64,000 bases of DNA from Chloroflexota bacterium (GTDB lineage: Bacteria; Chloroflexota; Limnocylindria; Limnocylindrales; CSP1-4), in assembly GCA_016191425.1 (NCBI GenBank), contig JACPOR010000007.1:1-64000 (forward strand). The letters are read 5' to 3'. The notes under the pieces were generated by a model. The model was not told where the DNA came from and made no database searches. It was given only the letters and a program-made list of their open reading frames with translations. A program made the translations under genes and the position numbers. Within the stretch, counting starts at the first letter, position 1. Each line of letters begins with the position of its first letter. Of this stretch, positions 15,498-22,557 are shown in pieces.

Positions 15498-17135
15498 GTG
15501 TTCCGGAACAGCTATCGAGACTCCGTTGAACTCATGCGGATCGCGGCCGAGATCGAAGCGCTGGGCGGCATCACTCGAGCGGGTCTGGTGATGGCCACAC
15601 CGGCCAACCGTGAGGTCCTCCAGGAAGCGGGGCTGCTCGCCGAGGCTGCGCTCGACGCGGGCCCGAATGACCTGGTCGTGGCCGTGGCCGCCGACGGCGA
15701 GGCGGCAGCGGAGATTGCGCTCGGTCGCGCCGCGGAGCGCTTGTCGGGCGCCGATGGGGGCACGACCGCGGACGCCGTCAGGACCTCGTGGCGCACCATC
15801 GCCGAGGGCATCGCCGATCTCGGTGGCGCCGACGTCGCGCTCATTTCCACGCCGGGCACGTACGCGACGGCCGAGGCCCTCAAGGCGCTCAAACGCGGCA
15901 TCAACGTGTTCCTGTTCAGCGATAACGTCCCGATCGAGGACGAGATCGAGCTCAAGAACCTGGCCGTGGCCCGTGACTTGCTCCTCATGGGGCCGGATTG
16001 CGGCACGGCGATCCTCGATGGCGTGCCGCTTGGATTCGCCAACGCTGTTCGGCGCGGTGGCATTGGCCTGATCGGCGCATCCGGAACGGGTCTCCAACAG
16101 GTCAGCTGTCTCATCGATCGGGCCGGGGCGGGCATTTCGCAGGCGATCGGCGTCGGAGGGCGCGATCTCGATGACCGAGTCGGTGGAACGATGATGCTGG
16201 CCGCGCTTCGACGTCTGGACGCAGACCCCGGCACGCGCGTGATCGTCCTCATCTCAAAGCCTCCGGGCGCCGCGGTGGCCAGGCTCGTGGTGGAGATGGC
16301 CGGCTCGCTGACGACACCCGTCGTCGTCAACTTTCTGGGTGGAGATCCGGCTGTGGTCCGCGAGTTCGGCCTGATCCCCGCGCGCACCTTCGAGGCCGCC
16401 GCGAATGCGGCCGCGGCGCTCTCGCTGGGCGAACCCATCCCGGACGAGACGGACGCCGACGCGAAGGCGGACGCTACTGCCGACGCGAAGGCGGACGTTA
16501 CAGCCGACGCGGGGCCGCACGCGGCGTCGGCTGAGGCAATTGCCCGCCTGCAACCAGGTCAATGGCGGATCCGGGGCCTGTTCGCCGGCGGCTCCCTTTC
16601 CGGCGAGGCCAAACTCATGCTGGGCTGGGCGCTCGGTGCGGAAGCGGCCAGGACTCATGAAATCCTCGACCTGGGCGACGACGAGTACACCGTGGGACGG
16701 CCCCACCCGATGATCGATCCGAGGCTGCGGAATGAGCACATCGCGGCCGCTGCCGACGATCCTTCGACCGCCGTGATCCTCCTCGACGTCGTCCTCGGCT
16801 ATGGGGCAAACGCCGATCCCGCCGGTGCCCTCGTGCCGGCCATCCGCGACGCCCGGCAACGGGCCACCCAGGCCGGTCGACACCTTGTGGTCGTGGCGTC
16901 CGTGTGCGGGACGGACGCCGATCTCCAGGGCCGATCGTCACAGGAGGCGATCCTGGCCGCCGCCGGCGTCATCCTCGCGCGGAGCAATGCCCAGGCGGCG
17001 GGCATCGCGGCCGCGATCGCCGCGGCGACGGGCCACGCCGGCAGTGGACGGGCAATCGGCGGCGCGTCGGACGGCGCAGGTTCGGCTGGCACCACCGCGA
17101 CGTCCATCGGCACCGGTCCGGGCGCGACCCTGTGA
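15480..17135 (+). CDS. allF: Oxamate carbamoyltransferase subunit AllF (FdrA-like)
   Basis: 551 aa, similar to E. coli FdrA/AllF and to succinyl-CoA synthetase alpha subunits. Motifs include the start VFRNSYRDSVELM, MGPDCGTAILDG, the glycine-rich GLIGASGTGLQQVS and IGVGGRDLDDRVGG, then a C-terminal ligase-like domain with ILLDVVLGYGANADPAGAL. A low-complexity linker near residues 325-350 repeats ADAKAD. The GTG start is preceded by GAGG eight bases upstream inside a duplicated junction. The stop overlaps the allG start (GTGA). It should bind phosphate or ligand in the AllFGH complex. Confidence 0.85.
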   Translation: MIVQARVFRNSYRDSVELMRIAAEIEALGGITRAGLVMATPANREVLQEAGLLAEAALDAGPNDLVVAVAADGEAAAEIALGRAAERLSGADGGTTADAVRTSWRTIAEGIADLGGADVALISTPGTYATAEALKALKRGINVFLFSDNVPIEDEIELKNLAVARDLLLMGPDCGTAILDGVPLGFANAVRRGGIGLIGASGTGLQQVSCLIDRAGAGISQAIGVGGRDLDDRVGGTMMLAALRRLDADPGTRVIVLISKPPGAAVARLVVEMAGSLTTPVVVNFLGGDPAVVREFGLIPARTFEAAANAAAALSLGEPIPDETDADAKADATADAKADVTADAGPHAASAEAIARLQPGQWRIRGLFAGGSLSGEAKLMLGWALGAEAARTHEILDLGDDEYTVGRPHPMIDPRLRNEHIAAAADDPSTAVILLDVVLGYGANADPAGALVPAIRDARQRATQAGRHLVVVASVCGTDADLQGRSSQEAILAAAGVILARSNAQAAGIAAAIAAATGHAGSGRAIGGASDGAGSAGTTATSIGTGPGATL

Positions 17136-18622
17136 CCGATCCCAAGCCGATGACATCCCGGCTGTTCCCCCAGGAGGTCCGCGCGATCAACGTCGGCCTC
17201 GCGATGTTCGCGGAGGCTCCCGCCGCACACGGCGCGACCGTGGCCACGCTCGACTGGCGTCCGCCGGCGGAGGGAGATCGAGACATCGGCCTCTTGCTCG
17301 CACGCCTCGAGGACGATCCTGCCGACCCCGTTGGAAGGCAGGTAGCCGACGCGAACGCGGCGGCCCTGAGCCGGCTCCTGGGAGCGCAGCCACTGCTTGT
17401 CGACGTTCGGCCGGCCAGTGAGGCCATCGGCCTGGTGGGCAGGCAGCTCCTGCACTCCGGGCCGCCGATCCCATGGAACCGCATGTGCGGTCCGGTTCGT
17501 GGCGCAATCGTGGGTGCAATCCTGTTTGAAGGCTGGACATCGACGGCCGCGCAGGCGGAAGAGCTCGCGGAGTCCGGCGCCATCGCATTCGCGCCGTGCC
17601 ATCACCACGCGACGGTGGGCCCGATGGCCGGTGTCGTGAGCCCGTCCATGCCGGTCGTGGTGGTCGAGAATGCCCCCGGCGGAACGCGAGCCCACGCGAC
17701 CCTCAACGAGGGCCTCGGAAAGGTCCTTCGGTTCGGCGCGTATGACGCGTCGGTGCTGGAGCGGCTGCGTTGGTTCCGGGACGTCCTCGGTCCGACCCTT
17801 TCGGCGACGCTCCAGGCCTCGGGTCCGATCGACCTGCGCAGCCTGACCGGTCAGGCATTGCAGATGGGCGACGAAGGCCACAACCGGAATATCGCCTCGA
17901 CCTCGTTGTTCGTCCGCATGCTCGCGCCCTGGATCGTTCGAACAACCGAGGCGACCGCCGCCGCGAGCGTGCTCGATTTTCTTCGTGGCAACGACCACTT
18001 CTTCCTGAACCTGTCCATGGCCGCCTGCAAGTCCGCCCTGGATGCGGCACATGGGATTCCCGGTTCGTCGGTCGTCACCGCCATGACCCGCAACGGTGTG
18101 GACTTCGGGATCCGCCTGTCGGGCACCGGGGACCGGTGGTTCACCTCACCGGTGGGTGTCCCGGATGGCCTGTACTTCCCGGGCTATGGACCAGAGGATG
18201 CCAACCCCGACCTCGGGGACAGTGCGATCACCGAGACCTTCGGAATCGGAGGTTTCGCGATGGCGGCCGCCCCGGCGATCGTCAGGTTCGTCGGCGGCAC
18301 GGCCGCCGATGCACTCGAGTTCACCCGACTCATGGGCCGGATCACCCTTGGACGCAATCCCGCCTATGCGCTGCCTTCATTGGCGTTCGCCGGAACGCCG
18401 ACCGGGATCGACGCGCGACGGGTGGTGGATTCGGGCATCGCCCCGGTCATCAACACCGGGATCGCGCATCGCCAGGCGGGCATCGGCCAGATCGGGGCCG
18501 GGATCGCCAGGGCGCCGCTCGGCTGTTTCAGCGAGGGGATTCGGGAGCTGGCCGCGAGCGTTGGGCTCGCCGCGGGCGGGACAGTGAACGGCCACACCGC
18601 GACCGCCAGGTCCGACCGCTGA
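17132..18622 (+). CDS. allG: Oxamate carbamoyltransferase subunit AllG (DUF1116, YlbE-like)
   Basis: 496-aa DUF1116 protein homologous to E. coli YlbE/AllG. Conserved stretches are INVGLAMFAEA near the N-terminus, PWNRMCGPVRGAIVGA, FAPCHHHATVGPMAG (a Cys/His cluster that may form part of the active site) and GDEGHNRNIASTSLF. The GTG start overlaps the allF stop by four bases and its stop overlaps the carbamate kinase start (TGATG), so the genes are tightly coupled. It is probably the catalytic or structural core of the carbamoyltransferase with AllF and AllH. Confidence 0.85.
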   Translation: MTDPKPMTSRLFPQEVRAINVGLAMFAEAPAAHGATVATLDWRPPAEGDRDIGLLLARLEDDPADPVGRQVADANAAALSRLLGAQPLLVDVRPASEAIGLVGRQLLHSGPPIPWNRMCGPVRGAIVGAILFEGWTSTAAQAEELAESGAIAFAPCHHHATVGPMAGVVSPSMPVVVVENAPGGTRAHATLNEGLGKVLRFGAYDASVLERLRWFRDVLGPTLSATLQASGPIDLRSLTGQALQMGDEGHNRNIASTSLFVRMLAPWIVRTTEATAAASVLDFLRGNDHFFLNLSMAACKSALDAAHGIPGSSVVTAMTRNGVDFGIRLSGTGDRWFTSPVGVPDGLYFPGYGPEDANPDLGDSAITETFGIGGFAMAAAPAIVRFVGGTAADALEFTRLMGRITLGRNPAYALPSLAFAGTPTGIDARRVVDSGIAPVINTGIAHRQAGIGQIGAGIARAPLGCFSEGIRELAASVGLAAGGTVNGHTATARSDR

Positions 18623-19575
18623 TGGAGCACCGGGCCGTGGTCGCGATCGGAGGCAACGCGCTCATCCTCGATGGACAGCGCGGCACCATCGCGGAGCAGC
18701 GCGAGAACGCCAGCGAAACCGCCCGCCACATCGCCGATCTCGTAGCGGGCGGCTGGGGCGTAGTGGTCACCCACGGCAATGGCCCGCAGGTCGGCTTCAT
18801 CCTCCTGCGTTCCGAGCTGGTTCCCGACGATGCACCGGTGCCCAGGCTGAGCCTGGAGATGTCGGTCGCCGATTCACAGGGCGGGATCGGGCACATCCTG
18901 GGCGAGGCGCTCCTCAACGAGCTCGCCCAGCGGGGTTTCCCGGACCGGGTGGCGTGTGTCCTCACCCACGTGGTCGTCGACGAGTCCGATCCCGCGTTCG
19001 CGCGCCCCACAAAACCCATCGGACCGTTCTACACGAAGGACGAGGCTGAGGTCCGGGCTGCCAGGGCCGGCTGGACGATCGTCGAGGACAGCGGCCGCGG
19101 GTATCGCCGTGTTGTCGCATCCCCGGAACCGCAGCGGATCGTGGAGCTCTCGCAGATCCGCGCGCTCGTGGATGCCGGGTTCGTCGTACTCGCCGTCGGT
19201 GGCGGTGGAATCGCCGTCCTGGAGACGTCGCCGGGACAGTACCGTGGCGTCGAGGCAGTGATCGACAAGGATCGTGCGTCCGCGCTCCTGGCCGCTGACC
19301 TGGAGGTACCGCTCCTGATCCTCTCGACCGGTGTCGAACGGGTGGCCATCCGCTTCCGTCAGCCCGACGAGCGGTGGCTGGAACAGATGACGCGCTCGGA
19401 AGCAGCCGCCTATAACGCGGCCGGCGAGTTCCCCAAGGGCAGCATGGGCCCAAAGGTTGAGGCCGCGATCCGGTTCCTGGATCGAGGCGGAGAGGAGGTC
19501 CTCATCACGACGCCCGCGGCACTCGGTCGCGCCATCGAAGGACAAACCGGCACGCGGGTCGTGCAGGACGATTGA
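18622..19575 (+). CDS. allK: Carbamate kinase
   Basis: 317-aa amino-acid-kinase-fold enzyme making ATP, CO2 and ammonia from carbamoyl phosphate and ADP. It shows VVAIGGNALI, VVVTHGNGPQVG, KPIGPFYTKDEA, VLAVGGGGIAV, VIDKDRASALLA and FPKGSMGPKVEAAIRF, all diagnostic for ArcC-type kinases. It overlaps allG by one base, as the final ATP-forming step of the carbamoyltransferase pathway. It corresponds to E. coli AllK (YbcF). No arginine deiminase genes are present, which argues against an ArcC role. Confidence 0.94.
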   Translation: MEHRAVVAIGGNALILDGQRGTIAEQRENASETARHIADLVAGGWGVVVTHGNGPQVGFILLRSELVPDDAPVPRLSLEMSVADSQGGIGHILGEALLNELAQRGFPDRVACVLTHVVVDESDPAFARPTKPIGPFYTKDEAEVRAARAGWTIVEDSGRGYRRVVASPEPQRIVELSQIRALVDAGFVVLAVGGGGIAVLETSPGQYRGVEAVIDKDRASALLAADLEVPLLILSTGVERVAIRFRQPDERWLEQMTRSEAAAYNAAGEFPKGSMGPKVEAAIRFLDRGGEEVLITTPAALGRAIEGQTGTRVVQDD

Positions 19576-19652
19576 TTCGCGCACGGGCCGATCGGATGCC
19601 CATCGAGATCGGCGGGGTGAACAACACCAGAGCAGCACCACAGGAGGCACTG

Positions 19653-20357
19653 ATGGCCAAGGTCAACGCGGAACCGTATGAATTCGAGTTCAAACTCGAG
19701 AAGACCGCCCTTGTGATGATCGACTTCCAGCGCGACTTCGTGTATCCGGGCGGCTTCGGAGAATCGCTCGGGAACGACACCTCGCTGCTGCTCAAGGCAG
19801 TCAAGCCGGCCCAGAGGGTCCTCGAAGCCTGTCGCGCGGCAGGGATGTTCGTTGTGCATACCCGCGAGGGGCATCGACCGGACCTGTCCGACCTGCCAAA
19901 GGCCAAGAAGGAACGCGGCAACGCGCCACTGCAGATCGGAGACAAGGGCTCCATGGGGCGCCTCCTCGTGCGCGGCGAGTACGGCCATGGAATCGTTGAT
20001 GAGCTCGTCCCGATCGAGGGCGAGCCGGTCGTGGACAAGCCGGGGAAGGGCGCGTTCTACGCGACGGACATGGACACGATCCTCCGAATGCGAGGGATCG
20101 AGAAACTCATCTTCACCGGCGTGACCACTGAGGTCTGCGTCACCACGAGCGTGAGGGAGGCGAACGATCGGGGCTTCGATGCACTGGTCCTGGAGGACTG
20201 CACGGGCTCATATTTCCCTGAGTTCCAGCAGTCCGCGCTGGCGATGGTCAAGGCCCAGGGAGGGATCTTCGGCTGGGTCAGTGATTCGACCCGCTTTCTT
20301 GTTGCGCTGGAAACAGCGCGCCAGGAATCTGGGGGTATGGCTGCGGCGACGCACTGA
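19653..20357 (+). CDS. Isochorismatase-fold cysteine hydrolase, biuret-hydrolase-like
   Basis: 234 aa from ATG 19653, with AGGAGG just upstream. The expected triad is visible: D24 (MIDFQRDF), K132 (KPGKGAF) and C162 (TTEVCVTTSV). The surroundings HTREGHRPDLSDLP, DKPGKGAFYATD and REANDRGFDALVLEDC closely recall biuret hydrolase (BiuH) and ureidoacrylate amidohydrolase (RutB). These release ammonia from carbamoyl-amide substrates. In this operon it could act on biuret, or on oxamate made by AllFGH (inference, since oxamate hydrolysis has otherwise no gene here). Confidence 0.82.
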   Translation: MAKVNAEPYEFEFKLEKTALVMIDFQRDFVYPGGFGESLGNDTSLLLKAVKPAQRVLEACRAAGMFVVHTREGHRPDLSDLPKAKKERGNAPLQIGDKGSMGRLLVRGEYGHGIVDELVPIEGEPVVDKPGKGAFYATDMDTILRMRGIEKLIFTGVTTEVCVTTSVREANDRGFDALVLEDCTGSYFPEFQQSALAMVKAQGGIFGWVSDSTRFLVALETARQESGGMAAATH

Positions 20358-20388
20358 GCGTTCCGCCAGAGGAGGGTGAGGAATCAAG

Positions 20389-22011
20389 ATGCAAGGGTCA
20401 ATGACCACAAAGCCCAAGCTGTGGGTGCCCGGGGACTGGAACGCGTTCTTCGGGCTCGGGACCAACGTCCTGCTGAACGTGCTCGTTCTGTCGTCACTGA
20501 TGCTGTACGTCGTCGGGTTGCCGCCGGAGAACGTCTTTGGCCGCATTCTGCCGGCGCTTGCGGTTGCGCTGCCGATCGGCAACCTGTTCTACGCCTATCT
20601 CGCCTATCGGCTGGCCCAGAAGGAGGGTCGCGACGACGTCGCGGCGATGCCCTACGGGCCGAGCGTCCCGCACTACTTCTTCGTCACCTTCGCGATCATG
20701 CTGCCGGTCCTCGGCAAGACCGGCGACGTGATGAAGGCGTGGGAGGCCGGCATTGCGTGGGCCTTCCTCATCGGCGTGGTCGTGCTCATCGGCGCGTTCA
20801 TCGGCCCGACGATCCGCAGGTACACCCCACGTGCCGCGATGCTCGGCACCCTCGCCGGCATCTCGGTCGCGTTCATCTCGATGAACGCCGCGTTCGAGAT
20901 GTTCAACGCAGCGTGGATCTCCCTCGCGACGCTCGCGATCATCCTGTTGTCGTGGACGGCGGGGGTCCGCCTGCCCTTCGGCATTCCGGGTGGCCTGGCG
21001 GCGATTCTGGTCGGAACGGCCCTCGGCTGGCTGTCCTACTCGGTCTTCGGCTGGAATGGCCTTGATCCGAAGCAGGTCGGCGATGCATTCACGCAGATCG
21101 GGATCAATCTGCCCAAGCCGGGCACCGAGGTCCTGAGCGGCATGTCGGATGTTCTGCCGCTCCTGGTGACGGCCATCCCGCTCGGCGTCTACAACTTCAC
21201 CGAAGGCATGAACAACGTCGAGTCGGCCTCCGTGGCGGGCGACAACTACAACCTGCGTCACATCCTGCTGGCCGACGGGATCGGCGCCATCGTGGGTTCG
21301 TTCCTCGGCAGCCCGTTCCCGCCCGCGGTATACATCGGCCATCCAGGCTGGAAGGCCGTCGGCGGTCGGATCGGGTACTCGCTGGCCACGGGAGTCGTCA
21401 TCGCGGCCATTTGCCTGCTCGGGCTCATCGCCCTGTTCCTCGCGGTCGTTCCACGCGCCGCGCTGTTCCCGATCCTCCTGTTCATCGGTCTCGTGATCGG
21501 CGCACAGGCTTTCCAGACGTCGAAGGCGAAGTACGCCCCGGCGATCGTTCTCGCCCTGGTACCGAATATCGCCCAGTGGGCGAAGACCCTTGTCGACGGC
21601 GCCCTCGGGGCCGCGGGAACAAACGCCACGACAGTGACGTATGAGGCGCTCGGCCAGCAGGGCGTGCTCTATGCAGGTCTCGAGCGCCTCGGGGCCGGCG
21701 CCGTCCTGGCCGGCCTCATGCTCGCCGCGATCGCCTATTTCGTGATCAGCAAGGAGTACAGCCGCGCGATCGTGTACTCACTGATCGCAGCCGGCTTGTC
21801 GTTGATCGGCCTGATCCACGATCCGGCCGGGTTGATCTTCCAGAGCGTCGACGGCGTGTTCCAGATTCGGCAGCCCGAGCCGGTCTGGATCGGTTACGCG
21901 CTCGCCGCCGTCGTCATCTGGGTGGCTGCATGGCGCGAAGGCCGCGGCTCCATGGCCGAGCTCCGCGATGCGGTCTCGACCCCGCCGCTCGCCGACGAGG
22001 TTGCCGTGTAG
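20389..22011 (+). CDS. NCS2-type purine/ureide permease
   Basis: 540-aa polytopic membrane protein with many hydrophobic segments, resembling xanthine/uracil and AzgA-type permeases. Marker regions include DDVAAMPYGPSVPHYFF, a helix with YNFTEGMNNVESASVAGDNYN (a possible substrate-binding Glu/Asn pair) and ADGIGAIVGSFLGSPFPP. It lies 31 bases after the amidase gene, within the ureide operon, so it probably imports the substrate. Purine, biuret or an allantoin-derived ureide are candidates. An alternative in-frame ATG is four codons downstream. Confidence 0.8.
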   Translation: MQGSMTTKPKLWVPGDWNAFFGLGTNVLLNVLVLSSLMLYVVGLPPENVFGRILPALAVALPIGNLFYAYLAYRLAQKEGRDDVAAMPYGPSVPHYFFVTFAIMLPVLGKTGDVMKAWEAGIAWAFLIGVVVLIGAFIGPTIRRYTPRAAMLGTLAGISVAFISMNAAFEMFNAAWISLATLAIILLSWTAGVRLPFGIPGGLAAILVGTALGWLSYSVFGWNGLDPKQVGDAFTQIGINLPKPGTEVLSGMSDVLPLLVTAIPLGVYNFTEGMNNVESASVAGDNYNLRHILLADGIGAIVGSFLGSPFPPAVYIGHPGWKAVGGRIGYSLATGVVIAAICLLGLIALFLAVVPRAALFPILLFIGLVIGAQAFQTSKAKYAPAIVLALVPNIAQWAKTLVDGALGAAGTNATTVTYEALGQQGVLYAGLERLGAGAVLAGLMLAAIAYFVISKEYSRAIVYSLIAAGLSLIGLIHDPAGLIFQSVDGVFQIRQPEPVWIGYALAAVVIWVAAWREGRGSMAELRDAVSTPPLADEVAV

Positions 22012-22081
22012 CCACATTCAGGTACCGAGGCCGACCAGGCCGGTCGCGCTCGTCCCAACGTCGACCGGTCGGGCTGAAGGC

Positions 22082-22112
22082 GCGGGCGGCTCCCCTCACG
22101 GGAGCCGCCCGC
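22082..22112 (+). terminator. Strong GC hairpin after the permease gene
   Basis: A perfect 13-bp stem (GCGGGCGGCTCCC with its complement) around a five-base loop lies 70 bases after the permease stop. No T-run follows, so it may be a partial terminator or an RNA-stabilising hairpin that separates the permease from the small gene behind it. Confidence 0.5.
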
Positions 22113-22141
22113 AGCATGCTCGCGTAGCATCGGAGGTAGTT

Positions 22142-22540
22142 GTGTCCACGCTCCTGTTCGTCAACGGCACGCTCATGCGAGGCCTGAAGCTCAACGCCAA
22201 CCTCAACGGAGCAACATTTCTCGGAGCGTTTCTGACCGCCCCGAAGTACCGGATCTTCTCGATCGATGACATCCATCCGGGCATGTTCGAGGTCGATGAG
22301 GGCGGGATCTCCGTGCCGGGCGAGTTGTATGACCTTCCGGACGAGGTCTGGGAACGCGTCGAGGCGGGCGAGCCCCCGAACCTGTACCGCGGACCCGTTG
22401 AACTCGAGGACGGCCGGATCGTGCCGGGGATCCTCTTTCCGCGCGCCGTCATCGAAGCCGCGGGCCACCGTGAGATCACCGAGTTCGGTGGCTGGCGCGA
22501 GTACTGGACCGCCCGCGAGGCGGAGCGCGGAGCGCGCTGA
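22142..22540 (+). CDS. Stand-alone allophanate-hydrolase C-terminal-like protein (gamma-glutamylcyclotransferase fold)
   Basis: 132 aa from a GTG with GGAGG five bases upstream. LLFVNGTLMRGLKLN at the start, FSIDDIHPGMFEV, GELYDLPDEVWERVEAGEP and YRGPVELEDGRIVPGILF match the AH_C domain found at the C-terminus of allophanate hydrolases (AtzF, urea amidolyase). That domain helps break down the carbamate product. No amidase half is encoded here. Its presence behind a BiuH-like gene suggests a role in biuret, allophanate or related ureide breakdown. Confidence 0.75.
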   Translation: MSTLLFVNGTLMRGLKLNANLNGATFLGAFLTAPKYRIFSIDDIHPGMFEVDEGGISVPGELYDLPDEVWERVEAGEPPNLYRGPVELEDGRIVPGILFPRAVIEAAGHREITEFGGWREYWTAREAERGAR

Positions 22541-22557
22541 TCCCAGGTCGTAGGCGC

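Noticed and set aside
18622-19575. Arginine deiminase pathway role for the carbamate kinase
   Set aside because: No arcA or arcB gene is present, and the overlap with allG points to the carbamoyltransferase pathway.
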